Positions 25,589 through 34,998 of a stretch of DNA of 64,000 nucleotides are shown one piece after another. The stretch spans positions 310,001 through 374,000 of the forward strand of contig NZ_JADIZJ010000021.1 in assembly GCF_016704835.1 (NCBI RefSeq), in the 5' to 3' direction. The notes beneath the pieces were generated by a model, which searched no databases, was not told the origin of the DNA, and saw only the letters and a program-made list of their open reading frames with translations. The DNA comes from Sphingopyxis sp. GTDB lineage: Bacteria; Pseudomonadota; Alphaproteobacteria; Sphingomonadales; Sphingomonadaceae. Position 1 is the first letter of the stretch; each line of letters begins with the position of its first letter. The position numbers and the translations under genes were made by a program.

Positions 25589-27246
25589 GGCGCGGTCGTC
25601 GCCGGCGTCAGCCCGTCGCGCAGCTTCGCCGCCAGCCGCGTCGCCATCTCGGCTTCGGCGAGCAGCGTCGCCGCGCGCCATTTATACCGCGCCTCGAATT
25701 TGCGTCCCGCCTGCCAATAGGCATCGCCCAGATGCTCGACGATCACCGCATTGGTCGGCTCGCCGCGCTGCGCCCTTTCGAGCAGATCGACCGCATCGTC
25801 GGTGCGCCCGGTCAGGAAATAGGCCCAGCCAAGCGAGTCGGTGATGCTGGCATTCTGCGGCTCCTGCGCCCACGCCGCCTCGATCCGCGCCAGTGACTGT
25901 TTGACCTCCTTGCGCCGTTCCAGCGCCGAATAGCCTGCGAAGTTTAGCACCGCGGCATCGTTCGGACGCAGCGCCACTGCGCGTTCCATCAATGGCGCCG
26001 CGGCGTCCCATTCACCTGCCTGCAACAACAATTCGGCGCGCGCAATCAGCAAGGAGCCGCGTAGTATCTGGTCGCCATCGCCCTCACCGAGCGCCGCCTC
26101 CAGCCGCTCATAAGCGCGCGCCGCAGCTTTCGGATCGTCCGATCGCCGCGCAATATCGGCAAGCCGCACCAGCATACTGCGCGGCGCATCGCCCACCGCC
26201 GCCGTTTCGGCCAGTTTCGCCGCGCCCAGCAGGTCGCCGCCTTCGGCCAGCAACTCGGCGCGCCGCATCGCCAGCACCGGCGGCAGTTCAGCGCGCCCGC
26301 TGTCGATCAAAGCCGCAGCCGCGTCGCGCTGGCCATTGCGGTCGAGCGCCTCGACCAACGTCGCGCGGACCGCCCAATCCGCATCGTTCAGCCAGAAGGC
26401 AGCGCGCGAAAAGAGCAGCGGCAGTTTGGTGTTGCCGTTCGGTACCCGCGCCAGCCCGTCGGCCAGCAGCCCCAGCCATTGCGCCACCCCAGCGCAAGGC
26501 GTCGTGACCGCCTGATCGGGCAGCAGCAGCATCGGATCCTCGCGCTGCCCCGCCGCCAGCGCGATCCGTCCGCGCAGCCGTTGCGCGGCATCTCCCTGTC
26601 CCGCCTTGTCGAGCGTTGCAGCGAGACGCAGCCCGACCAGCTGACTCGTTCGGTCGGTCAAGACAATCTCGTCGGTCAGCACGGTCGCTTCCTCCGCGCG
26701 TCTTGTCGCCAGCTGCACCAGCGCCACCTGCAACGTCAGCGCCGGCTCGGAGCGCGCCTGGCCAGTGACGTCCAGCAAATGCCGCTCGGGCTGCTTCTCA
26801 CGCCCGCCAACGTCGATCCATGCATTGACGGTCGGCAGGATCAGCCGCGCGATCGTATCGGCGCCCGTCTTGTCGCCGCGGCCCGACATAAAATCGCGCG
26901 CAGCCTTCCAGTCCGCTCGCCGCATCGCATCGACCATCAGCACCAGCTGCGCATCGAAACGGCGATCGCCCGCGGTCCAGAGCTGCAACGCCGCTGTGCG
27001 CGCGGCAGCGAGGTCGCCCGCTTCGATCGCCTGTTCCAAGATCCGCCCGCGCACTCCCGGCAGGCCGGGCGCCAGACTCGACACATCGGTCAGCGCCGCC
27101 AGCGCCGCCGCGGGTTCACCGCCCGCCTCGGCCAGCCGCGCCCGCACCAGCGCGTTCAGCGCCGCGCCGCCATCGTCCGCGGCCTGCACCGGACAGGCCG
27201 CGCCGATCACGCCGACGGCCAGAACAACCCGCGCGAGCTTACATAT
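25585..27246 (-). CDS. Exported tetratricopeptide-repeat protein
   Basis: About 550-residue TPR protein. A hydrophobic segment (LARVVLAVGVIGAACPVQA) looks like a signal peptide, followed by repeated helical pairs; the clearest TPR units are near the C-terminus (PNDAAVLNFAGYSALERRK, ITDSLGWAYFLTGRTDDAVD, VIVEHLGDAYWQAG). The start is unclear: no ATG or GTG lies before the signal region once the ETF-QO overlap ends. The coordinate is the first codon after which the signal reads well. GTG 27210 would lose the signal. A scaffold role is likely. Confidence 0.8.
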   Translation of the reverse strand: MCKLARVVLAVGVIGAACPVQAADDGGAALNALVRARLAEAGGEPAAALAALTDVSSLAPGLPGVRGRILEQAIEAGDLAAARTAALQLWTAGDRRFDAQLVLMVDAMRRADWKAARDFMSGRGDKTGADTIARLILPTVNAWIDVGGREKQPERHLLDVTGQARSEPALTLQVALVQLATRRAEEATVLTDEIVLTDRTSQLVGLRLAATLDKAGQGDAAQRLRGRIALAAGQREDPMLLLPDQAVTTPCAGVAQWLGLLADGLARVPNGNTKLPLLFSRAAFWLNDADWAVRATLVEALDRNGQRDAAAALIDSGRAELPPVLAMRRAELLAEGGDLLGAAKLAETAAVGDAPRSMLVRLADIARRSDDPKAAARAYERLEAALGEGDGDQILRGSLLIARAELLLQAGEWDAAAPLMERAVALRPNDAAVLNFAGYSALERRKEVKQSLARIEAAWAQEPQNASITDSLGWAYFLTGRTDDAVDLLERAQRGEPTNAVIVEHLGDAYWQAGRKFEARYKWRAATLLAEAEMATRLAAKLRDGLTPATTAP

Positions 27247-28894
27247 TCGGGTAATTGGGGCCTCCGCCGCCTTCGGGGGTGACCCAGTTGATATTCTGGG
27301 TCGGATCCTTGATATCGCACGTCTTGCAATGGACGCAATTCTGCGCGTTGATGACGAACTTCGGATCGCCCTCTTCTTCGCCGACGATTTCATAGACCCC
27401 CGCCGGGCAATAGCGCTGCGCGGGTTCGTCATAGAGCGGCAGGTTGTATGCGACCGGGATCGTCGGGTCTTTCAGTTGCAAATGGACCGGCTGATCTTCC
27501 TCATGGTTAGTGTTTGACACGAACACCGAGGACAGGCGGTCAAAGGTCAGCACCCCATCAGGCTTCGGATAATCGGGCTTCGGCATCATGTCGGCGCGGT
27601 AAAGGCTCTCATTGTCCGGATGATGCTTCATCGTGAACGGCACTTTGATCTTGAGCGTTTCGAGCCACATCGTGATCCCCGACAGAATCGTCCCGCCCAG
27701 GTCGCCCCATTTTTCGACGAGCGGCAGCACGTTGCGGACGACGCTCAGTTCCTTCTTGACCCAGCTGTCGTCATAGGCCGTCTGATAGGCGTCGAGCGTG
27801 TCGCTGCCGCGTCCAGCACTCACCGCCGCGAACGCCGCCTCGGCCGCCATCATCCCCGATTTCATCGCGGTGTGCGTGCCCTTGATACGCGGTACGTTCA
27901 GGAACCCGGCGCTGTCGCCGATCAGCGCCCCGCCTGGGAACGCCAGCTTCGGCACCGACTGGTACCCGCCGTCGCTGATCGCGCGCGCGCCGTAGGACAC
28001 GCGCTTGCCGCCCTTCAAAACCTTGGCGATCTCGGGATGCGTCTTCCACTTCTGCATCTCCTGGAACGGAGAGATGTGCGGGTTGCGGTAATTGAGCCAG
28101 GTGACGAAACCCAGCGCGACCTGGCCGTTCGCCTGATGATAGAGGAACCCGCCGCCATTGGCATGTTCGTCAAGCGGCCAGCCCTGCGTGTGTATCACCC
28201 GGCCCGGCGCATGGTTTTCAGGATTGATGTCCCACAATTCCTTGACACCCAGCCCATAGACCTGCGGCTCGCAATCACTGTCGAGCGCGAATTGCGGTTT
28301 CAAAATCTTGGTCAGGTGGCCGCGCACGCCCTCGCCAAAGAAGGTATATTTGGCATGGAGTTCCAGCCCAGGCGCATAATCGCCCTTGTGGCTGCCGTCG
28401 CGGGCAATGCCCATATCGCCGGTTGCGACGCCTTTGACCGAACCGTCGTCGTTGTAGAGGATTTCTGCCGCGGGAAAGCCGGGGAAAATTTCGACCCCGA
28501 GCCCTTCCGCCTGCTCGGCGAGCCAGCGGCACAGATTGCCCAAGCTGCCAGTATAGGTCCCCTTGTTGTGCATGAAGCCGGGGGTAATGATGTGCGGCAC
28601 CCCGATCTTCTTGGTCTTGGTCAGCACCCAATGCTGGTTGTCGTTGACCGGCACCTCGGCCATCGGACAGCCTTGGGTCCGCCATTCGGGAAGCAATTCG
28701 TCGAGCGATTTGGGATCGATCACCGCGCCCGACAGGATATGCGCGCCGACTTCGGACCCTTTTTCCAGGATACAGACCGACAGCTCGCTGCCAGCTTCAT
28801 TCGCCAGTTGTTTCAGGCGGATCGCCGCCGAAAGTCCCGCCGGACCCGCGCCGACGATGACCACGTCATAGGGCATCGATTCCCGTTCGCTCAC
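27239..28894 (-). CDS. Electron transfer flavoprotein-ubiquinone oxidoreductase
   Basis: 551-residue flavoprotein passing electrons from ETF to ubiquinone in the membrane during fatty and amino acid oxidation. FAD-binding GAGPAGLSAA is near the N-terminus; the C-terminal [4Fe-4S] ligands are in AQNCVHCKTCDIKDPTQN. I chose GTG 28894 with AGAAAGG upstream; the ATG at the MPYDVVIVGAG segment is an alternative. Its stop overlaps the TPR gene. Length and motifs match the family. Confidence 0.96.
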   Translation of the reverse strand: MSERESMPYDVVIVGAGPAGLSAAIRLKQLANEAGSELSVCILEKGSEVGAHILSGAVIDPKSLDELLPEWRTQGCPMAEVPVNDNQHWVLTKTKKIGVPHIITPGFMHNKGTYTGSLGNLCRWLAEQAEGLGVEIFPGFPAAEILYNDDGSVKGVATGDMGIARDGSHKGDYAPGLELHAKYTFFGEGVRGHLTKILKPQFALDSDCEPQVYGLGVKELWDINPENHAPGRVIHTQGWPLDEHANGGGFLYHQANGQVALGFVTWLNYRNPHISPFQEMQKWKTHPEIAKVLKGGKRVSYGARAISDGGYQSVPKLAFPGGALIGDSAGFLNVPRIKGTHTAMKSGMMAAEAAFAAVSAGRGSDTLDAYQTAYDDSWVKKELSVVRNVLPLVEKWGDLGGTILSGITMWLETLKIKVPFTMKHHPDNESLYRADMMPKPDYPKPDGVLTFDRLSSVFVSNTNHEEDQPVHLQLKDPTIPVAYNLPLYDEPAQRYCPAGVYEIVGEEEGDPKFVINAQNCVHCKTCDIKDPTQNINWVTPEGGGGPNYPNM

Positions 28895-29013
28895 TTGCAA
28901 AGCCTTTCTGCCGTCCCGGCGCCGATCATTCATCGTAAGCGGCGCTCATTCTGTCACGAAATGCGATGCCCGCCAATTGACGTGTCCGTCAACAGCCTGT
29001 TTGGATAAATCAC

Positions 29014-29802
29014 ATGGGTGGCTCACAATCAGCCTTGCTGGCGGACAGCATTAGCGACTGGTGGTCACTGGCGGGCGTCGATGCGCTGGTTGGCGAGGAA
29101 CCGGCAGGCTGGCTCGTCCTGCCGCCGGCGAATGACGCTGCGGCACTGCGGCCCAAACCGACCATCGCGCCGGAATCCGAAGGAGCGCCCCTCCCGGCCA
29201 TTTTACAGCGCCCGGAAGCACCGCAGACTGTCGCAGCGAAGGGGCCGGTCGTCTTTCCAGACGCTTGGGACGAATTTCAGCAGTGGCTTGCGGCAAGCGA
29301 CGATGTGCCCGGCAGCCAGTGGGACGCCCGCCGCATTTTGCCCGTCGGCCAGATGAACGCGCCGCTGATGCTGCTCACCGCCTGGCCCGAAATTGACGAC
29401 CAGCGCGACGGCGCGCTGTTTACCGGCGCCGCAGGCAAGTTGCTCGACGCGATGCTGCTCGCGATCGGAATGAAGCGCGAAGAATGCTATGTGGCAAGTC
29501 TCGCGATTACGCGCCCCGCAGGTGGGCGCTGCGACGGCGACGAAGCGGCCCAACTCGACCGGCTGCTGTGGCATCACTTGCTGCTGGCGAAACCCGCACG
29601 GTTGTTGCTGATCGGAAGCGACATCGTCCGTATGGCGGTGGCAAGCGAATTGTCCAACACGCGCGGAAAGTTACTGAATATTAACCAAGATGGCGGCAAG
29701 GTGGAGACGGTGGCTGTGGCGCATCCCGCGATGCTCCTGGCCCGGCCCGCGCAAAAGGCGGCGGCATGGGATAGCCTGAAACTGCTCAACCGGGGACGTT
29801 GA
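29014..29802 (+). CDS. Degenerate uracil-DNA glycosylase superfamily protein
   Basis: 262 residues. The second half matches the family 4 uracil-DNA glycosylase fold: FTGAAGKLLDAMLLAIGM corresponds to the conserved FVGRAGQLLD stretch, YVASLAITRPAGGR to the strand after it, and AHPAMLLARP to the HPS motif. The catalytic GEAPG region reads LTAWPEIDD, and the cysteines that hold the family's [4Fe-4S] cluster are absent. The N-terminal third is Ala/Pro-rich. Activity on uracil is doubtful. It lies directly upstream of the transglycosylase. Confidence 0.82.
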   Translation: MGGSQSALLADSISDWWSLAGVDALVGEEPAGWLVLPPANDAAALRPKPTIAPESEGAPLPAILQRPEAPQTVAAKGPVVFPDAWDEFQQWLAASDDVPGSQWDARRILPVGQMNAPLMLLTAWPEIDDQRDGALFTGAAGKLLDAMLLAIGMKREECYVASLAITRPAGGRCDGDEAAQLDRLLWHHLLLAKPARLLLIGSDIVRMAVASELSNTRGKLLNINQDGGKVETVAVAHPAMLLARPAQKAAAWDSLKLLNRGR

Positions 29803-29805
29803 CGG

Positions 29806-31569
29806 ATGCAGAATATGACCAAGACTTTCGTTTCATGCGCGGCTCTCGCCGCCGCTTTCGCCGCAGTTCCGGCCTTGGCCGCCGATGCGAGCAGCCGCGA
29901 CATGGTATCGGCGCCGCAAACGGTGCCCGACATCCTATCGTCGAAACAGAAACAGCTGTACACGCAGGTGCTGACCGCGATCCGCGGCCAGCGCTGGGCC
30001 GACGCGAAATCGCTGCTCGATGGCGCGGGAAACGGGCCGCTCGACGACTTCCTGCGCGCCGAGCTGCTCACCGCAGCAAACAGCCCGCGCGCTGAAGTTG
30101 CCGACATCATGCCGATTCTGTCGCGTTCGCCCCATCTGCCGCAGGCTGAACAGCTTGGCCGGCTTGCCGCAAAGCGCGGCGCGACCGACCTGCCGACGCT
30201 TCCCTCGCAAGCCCGCCTCACCTGGGCCGGAACCGCGCCCCGCCGCATCGGCGCCGATGCGGTCAGCGGCGACCCCGTTGCGGCCGCGCTTGCCCGTTCG
30301 ATCCCCGAACGCATCAAGAATGACGACCCTGCCGGCGCCGAAGCGCTGCTGAACGCAGCGGGCGATCAGTTGACGCCCGAGGCTCGCAACGAATGGCGGC
30401 AAAAGGTCGCCTGGTCCTATTATATCGAAAATGACGACATAAATGCGCTGCGCCTCGCGAACGAATGCAGCAACGGTCAGGGTGCTTGGTCGACGCAGGG
30501 CGCATGGGTCAAGGGTCTCGCGGCTTGGCGTACGCGCGACTATCGCGCCGCGCTGACCGCCTTTGACCGTGTGTCGAAAGAGGCGCCCGACAGCGAATTG
30601 CGCGCCGCCGCTTATTATTGGGCTGCGCGCTCCGCGATCGCGGCGGGCGAACCCGCATCGGTGCAGCCACGCCTGCGCGCCGCCGCCGCCAACGAAGAGA
30701 CCTTTTACGGCCTCCTTGCCGCCGAAACGCTCGGCGTCGAACCGCGCCGCCAGCGCGAGAATGTGCGCGCCGACCGCAGCGCCTGGCGCACGCTCGAAGA
30801 CCTGCCGAACGTCCGCTCTGCAATGGCGCTGTCGGAGATTGGCGAAGACCAATATGCCGATTCCGTGCTGCGTCATCAGGCGCGGATCGGCGATGCGCGC
30901 CAGCACGAACAATTGCTCGCGATCGCCGGCACATTGAGCCTGCCCGAAACTCAGCTCTACCTCGCCCATAATACGCCGCAGGGCCGCAAACCCGCGGCGC
31001 AGGCTCGCTACCCGCAGCCAAAGTGGGAACCGAACGGCGGATGGAAGGTCGATCCCGCCCTCGTTTTCGCGCACACGCTGCAAGAATCGCGTTTTCAGCG
31101 CAGCGTCGTCAGCCCCGCGGGCGCCTTCGGCCTGATGCAGGTGCGTCCGGGCACCGCGCGCGACGTCGCGCGCTGGCGCGGCGACAGCGGCACGGGCGAT
31201 CTACGCATTCCCGCGGTCAACATGGACATGGGGCAGAGCTATCTGCAATATCTCGCCCGCGACGCCTCGACCGGCGGCCAGCTGCCCAAGGTGATCGCCG
31301 CCTATAACGCCGGGCCCGCGCCCGTCGCGCGCTGGCAGTCCGAAATTCGCGATAATGGCGATCCTTTGCTCTACATGGAATCGATCCCCTATTGGGAAAC
31401 GCGCGGTTATGTCGGTATCGTGCTGCGCAATTACTGGATGTACGAAGCGCAGCAGGGCAAGCCGTCGGTCAGCCGCGCCGCGCTCGCGCAGGGCAAATGG
31501 CCGCGCTTCCCCGACAGCAAAGACCGCACCCGCCTGACCTGGGCGGGCGGCTTGGCCAATGCCGATTGA
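29806..31569 (+). CDS. Lytic murein transglycosylase (Slt-like)
   Basis: 587 residues. A signal peptide ends near FAAVPALAADA, a superhelical alpha region follows (about 40-400), and the C-terminal SLT domain has the catalytic glutamate in AHTLQESRFQ near 427, then SPAGAFGLMQVRPGTA and the AAYNAGPAPVARW motif. It cleaves periplasmic peptidoglycan to 1,6-anhydro muropeptides. The ATG at 29815 is an alternative start. The end overlaps moaB by 11 nt. Confidence 0.95.
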   Translation: MQNMTKTFVSCAALAAAFAAVPALAADASSRDMVSAPQTVPDILSSKQKQLYTQVLTAIRGQRWADAKSLLDGAGNGPLDDFLRAELLTAANSPRAEVADIMPILSRSPHLPQAEQLGRLAAKRGATDLPTLPSQARLTWAGTAPRRIGADAVSGDPVAAALARSIPERIKNDDPAGAEALLNAAGDQLTPEARNEWRQKVAWSYYIENDDINALRLANECSNGQGAWSTQGAWVKGLAAWRTRDYRAALTAFDRVSKEAPDSELRAAAYYWAARSAIAAGEPASVQPRLRAAAANEETFYGLLAAETLGVEPRRQRENVRADRSAWRTLEDLPNVRSAMALSEIGEDQYADSVLRHQARIGDARQHEQLLAIAGTLSLPETQLYLAHNTPQGRKPAAQARYPQPKWEPNGGWKVDPALVFAHTLQESRFQRSVVSPAGAFGLMQVRPGTARDVARWRGDSGTGDLRIPAVNMDMGQSYLQYLARDASTGGQLPKVIAAYNAGPAPVARWQSEIRDNGDPLLYMESIPYWETRGYVGIVLRNYWMYEAQQGKPSVSRAALAQGKWPRFPDSKDRTRLTWAGGLANAD

Positions 31570-32083
31570 CGAAAGCCTTGTCTTCAAACCGGTCCGGATC
31601 GCGCTGCTGACGATTTCGGACAGCCGCAGCGCGGCCGAAGACCGCTCGGGCGACAAGCTGGAAGAATTGCTGAGCGCCGCGGGCCACATCCTCGCCGCGC
31701 GCGCGATTATCAAAGACGAAACCGACCTGATCGTCTCGCGCCTCCATAACTGGATCGACGATCCCGAGGTCGATGCCGTCATCACCACCGGCGGCACCGG
31801 CTTGACCGGCCGCGATGTGACGCCCGAGGCGCTGCACCGGCTCGACGGCAAGGACATCCCCGGGTTTGGCGAACTGTTCCGCTGGCTCAGCTACCAAACA
31901 ATCGGCACCTCGACGATCCAGTCGCGTGCCTGCGCCATCGTTGCGCGCGGTACCTACATCTTCGCGCTCCCCGGCTCGACCGGAGCGGTAAGCGACGCGT
32001 GGGAAGGCATTTTGGCGACCCAGCTCGATAGCCGGAACAAGCCGTGCAATTTCGTCGAACTGATGCCGCGGTTGATGGAATAG
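31559..32083 (+). CDS. moaB: Molybdenum cofactor biosynthesis protein MoaB/Mog type
   Basis: 174 residues of the MoCF-binding fold that adenylylates molybdopterin. It carries the TTGGTGLTGRDVTPEAL motif and a conserved LPGSTGAVSDAWEGIL near the end. It overlaps the transglycosylase gene, so it is probably translated from the same mRNA. moaC and moeA of the same pathway lie about 20 kb away at 52575 and 53045. Confidence 0.95.
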   Translation: MPIDESLVFKPVRIALLTISDSRSAAEDRSGDKLEELLSAAGHILAARAIIKDETDLIVSRLHNWIDDPEVDAVITTGGTGLTGRDVTPEALHRLDGKDIPGFGELFRWLSYQTIGTSTIQSRACAIVARGTYIFALPGSTGAVSDAWEGILATQLDSRNKPCNFVELMPRLME

Positions 32084-32101
32084 GGCCAACTTTGGAATCG
32101 T

Positions 32102-32174
32102 CGTCACCCCGGACTTGATCCGGGGTCATTTCACCGCTGCCGAATGGATGCCAGATCAAGTCCGGCATGACGAT
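32102..32174. repeat. Inverted intergenic repeat, family A
   Basis: CGTCACCCCGGACTTGATCC at the left and CCAGATCAAGTCCGGCATGACG at the right form an imperfect palindrome around an internal GGATCCGGGG-like hairpin. It lies between moaB and the radical SAM gene. Confidence 0.75.
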
Positions 32175-32235
32175 GAGGTGCTTCATTCAGCTATTTGTTC
32201 TTTATTTGTTCCCATTGACACGATAGTCTGCCTCG

Positions 32236-33324
32236 GTGGAATCGACCAAATCCCTCCCGCCAATCTCGGGCCGCGGCGCCGCCGCCAATCCACGCCCGAC
32301 GCGCACCGGATCGCTCGATCGCGAGCCCGATGGCGACTGGCTCGACATCGCCGAACTGATAGACGGCGCCCCACCCCCTCTCCGCACCACCGTCACCGTC
32401 GAACACCCCAAAACGATCATCGCTCGCAACACGTCGCCCGACATCGGCTTCGACCGTTCGATCAATCCCTATCGCGGCTGCGAACATGGCTGCATCTACT
32501 GCTACGCGCGCCCGACCCATGCCTTTCACGACCTGTCACCCGGCCTCGATTTCGAAAGCCGTCTGTTCGCCAAGCCCGACGCGGCCAAGCTTCTGCGCGC
32601 CGAGCTGGCCAAGCGCGGCTACACCGCCGCGCCGCTAGCGATCGGCACCAACACCGACGGCTACCAGCCAATCGAGCGCGAATGGGGCATCACGCGGTCG
32701 GTGATCGCGGTGCTCGCCGAAACCCGCCACCCGCTGCTCATCACCACCAAATCCGACCGGCTGCTGCGCGATATCGACCTGCTCGCCGCCATGGCCCGCG
32801 ACAATCTGGTCGGTGTGGCGATTTCGGTCACGACGCTCGACCCCGGCCTCGCGCGCACCCTCGAACCGCGTGCGCCGCACCCCAAACGCCGCCTCGCCGC
32901 GATCCGCCAGCTCATCGACGCCGGGGTGCCGACGCAGGTCAATATCTCGCCAATCATCCCCGCGATCACCGATCACGAGATCGAAGCGATCATGACCGCC
33001 GCTGCACAGGCAGGCGCGATCCGCGCCTCTTATATCCTGATGCGCCTGCCGTATGAGGTCGCGCCCTTGTTTCGCGCCTGGCTTGCCGCGCACTACCCCG
33101 ACCGTGCCGACAAGGTGATGCACATGGTGCAGGACATTCGCGGCGGTCGCGACAACGACCCCAGTTTCTTCGCGCGCATGAAAGGGCACGGCGTTTGGGC
33201 GCAGCTCATCCGCACCCGCGTCAAGCGCGCCGCGCACGGGCACGGCATGGACAAGAGCTTTCCGCCGCTCCGGAGCGACCTGTTCCGCCCGCCCGCACGC
33301 GACGGGCAGATGGAGCTATTTTAG
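32236..33324 (+). CDS. PA0069-family radical SAM protein (SplB-like)
   Basis: 362-residue radical SAM enzyme. The CxxxCxxC cluster motif is seen as YRGCEHGCIYCYARP, preceded by DRSINPY as in the spore photoproduct lyase-like PA0069 group. The substrate is unknown. It starts at GTG 32236; the first 40 residues are low complexity, so a later start is possible. Its 3' end overlaps the convergent acyl-CoA synthetase gene by 4 nt. Confidence 0.9.
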   Translation: MESTKSLPPISGRGAAANPRPTRTGSLDREPDGDWLDIAELIDGAPPPLRTTVTVEHPKTIIARNTSPDIGFDRSINPYRGCEHGCIYCYARPTHAFHDLSPGLDFESRLFAKPDAAKLLRAELAKRGYTAAPLAIGTNTDGYQPIEREWGITRSVIAVLAETRHPLLITTKSDRLLRDIDLLAAMARDNLVGVAISVTTLDPGLARTLEPRAPHPKRRLAAIRQLIDAGVPTQVNISPIIPAITDHEIEAIMTAAAQAGAIRASYILMRLPYEVAPLFRAWLAAHYPDRADKVMHMVQDIRGGRDNDPSFFARMKGHGVWAQLIRTRVKRAAHGHGMDKSFPPLRSDLFRPPARDGQMELF

Positions 33325-34928
33325 GCCGCCGCCAGCGACTTCAGCTTATAATCCTTATAATCGTCCCTGATCTGCCGCTTTAAAATCTTGCCCGTCGCCG
33401 TATGCGGCAACTCATCGACAAACACGATCTCATCGGGCAGCCACCATTTGGCGATCTTGTCCTTGAGATAATCAACGATGCTAGCCTCGCTCACCTCAGC
33501 CCCCGGTTTCCGGACGATCAGCAGGATCGGCCGCTCATCCCATTTGGGATGATAGACCCCCACCGCCGCCGCCTCCTGTACCCCCGGCGCGCCGACCGCT
33601 GCATTTTCCAGTTCAATCGACGAAATCCATTCGCCGCCCGATTTGATCACATCCTTGGCGCGGTCGGTGATCTGCATGACACCATCGGGGTGGATCACCG
33701 ACACATCGCCGGTGTCGAACCATCCGTCGGCATCGGCGGCATCGCTGTCGGCCCGGAAATAACGCTGAATGATCCACGGCCCGCGGCATTGCAGCCGCCC
33801 GCTCGTCACCCCGTCGCGCGGCAGTTCGTTGTCCTCGTCGTCAACGATACGCAGCTCGACGCCGAATGGTGGACAGCCCTGGCGCGCAACGACATTGACG
33901 CGCTCGTCAAAGCTCATTTCATCCCAGCTCCACGGGCGCTTGCCCATCGTCCCGATCGGGCTGGTTTCGGTCATCCCCCATGCGTGGCCGACGTCGATCC
34001 CCGCTTTCATAAAGCGCTCGATCATCGCGCGCGGACACGCCGATCCACCGATGATGACGCGGTGCAGTTTGCCATAGTCGATACCCGTTGCGTCCATATG
34101 CGCGAACATCGCGATCCACACGGTCGGCACCCCGGCGCTGTGCGTCACACCTTCGCTGTGCATCAGGTCGCACAGCACCGCGGCGTCGTTGGTCGCCGAA
34201 AACACCAGTTTTGCCCCCACCGTCGCCGCGGCAAAGGGGATGCCCCAGCTGTTCGCGTGGAACATCGGCACGATCGGCAGGATCACGCTGCGGTTCGACA
34301 TGTCGAACACATCGGGCTGGATCTCGGTGATCGCATGGATGACGTTCGAGCGATGCTCGTAGAGCACGCCCTTCGGATTGCCCGTGGTGCCGCTGGTGTA
34401 GCAGAGCCCGACCGGATCGCGCTCGTCGAGGTCGACCCACTGGAAACTGCCGTCCTCGGCATCGATCAGATCGCGGTACGACAGATAACCGTCCTGTGCC
34501 GGCGCATCGAACAGGATGAAATGCTCGACGGTTGGCAATTGGCTGCGCAGCCGCTCGACGATCGGCAGGAACATTGCGTCGAACAGCAGCACGCGGTCGT
34601 CGGCATGGTTGATGATATAAACCAGCTGTTCGTCGAACAGTCGCGGATTGACCGTGTGCAGCACCCCGCCGATGCCGGCACTGCCGTACCAGCTGACCAG
34701 ATGGTGGCCGTGGTTCATCGCCAGTGTCGCGATGCGGTCGCCCTTTTGCATCCCCAGCTTGACCATCGCCGCGGCAAAGCGGCGCGCATCCTGCCCGACT
34801 TCGCCCCAGTTCGATCGCGTGACGCTGCCATTGGCCCAGCGCGAGACGATTTCGCGTCCCGCATGTTCGCGCGCGGCATGATCGATCAGGCTGGTGACCA
34901 GCAGCGGCTGGCTTTGCATTCCGGACAT
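33321..34928 (-). CDS. Acyl-CoA synthetase (AMP-forming)
   Basis: 535-residue adenylate-forming enzyme activating a medium- or long-chain fatty acid. ATP P-loop CYTSGTTGNPKG, the HAWGMTETSPIG motif, WFDTGDVSVIHPDG and the C-terminal lysine in LPHTATGKILKR are all present. Chain length cannot be read. ATG 34919 is a possible shorter start. The gene stands alone between the radical SAM gene and dnaE. Confidence 0.93.
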   Translation of the reverse strand: MSGMQSQPLLVTSLIDHAAREHAGREIVSRWANGSVTRSNWGEVGQDARRFAAAMVKLGMQKGDRIATLAMNHGHHLVSWYGSAGIGGVLHTVNPRLFDEQLVYIINHADDRVLLFDAMFLPIVERLRSQLPTVEHFILFDAPAQDGYLSYRDLIDAEDGSFQWVDLDERDPVGLCYTSGTTGNPKGVLYEHRSNVIHAITEIQPDVFDMSNRSVILPIVPMFHANSWGIPFAAATVGAKLVFSATNDAAVLCDLMHSEGVTHSAGVPTVWIAMFAHMDATGIDYGKLHRVIIGGSACPRAMIERFMKAGIDVGHAWGMTETSPIGTMGKRPWSWDEMSFDERVNVVARQGCPPFGVELRIVDDEDNELPRDGVTSGRLQCRGPWIIQRYFRADSDAADADGWFDTGDVSVIHPDGVMQITDRAKDVIKSGGEWISSIELENAAVGAPGVQEAAAVGVYHPKWDERPILLIVRKPGAEVSEASIVDYLKDKIAKWWLPDEIVFVDELPHTATGKILKRQIRDDYKDYKLKSLAAA

Positions 34929-34998
34929 TTAGGGATTCCTCTCTTATTTCCTCAAAGGATAAGGCGAGGACGGCGGTTTACGCAAGCGTGAAGCGGGA

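Noticed and set aside
33402..34991. 529-codon plus-strand open frame opposite the acyl-CoA synthetase
   Set aside because: Same antisense effect; the synthetase motifs on the minus strand are unambiguous.
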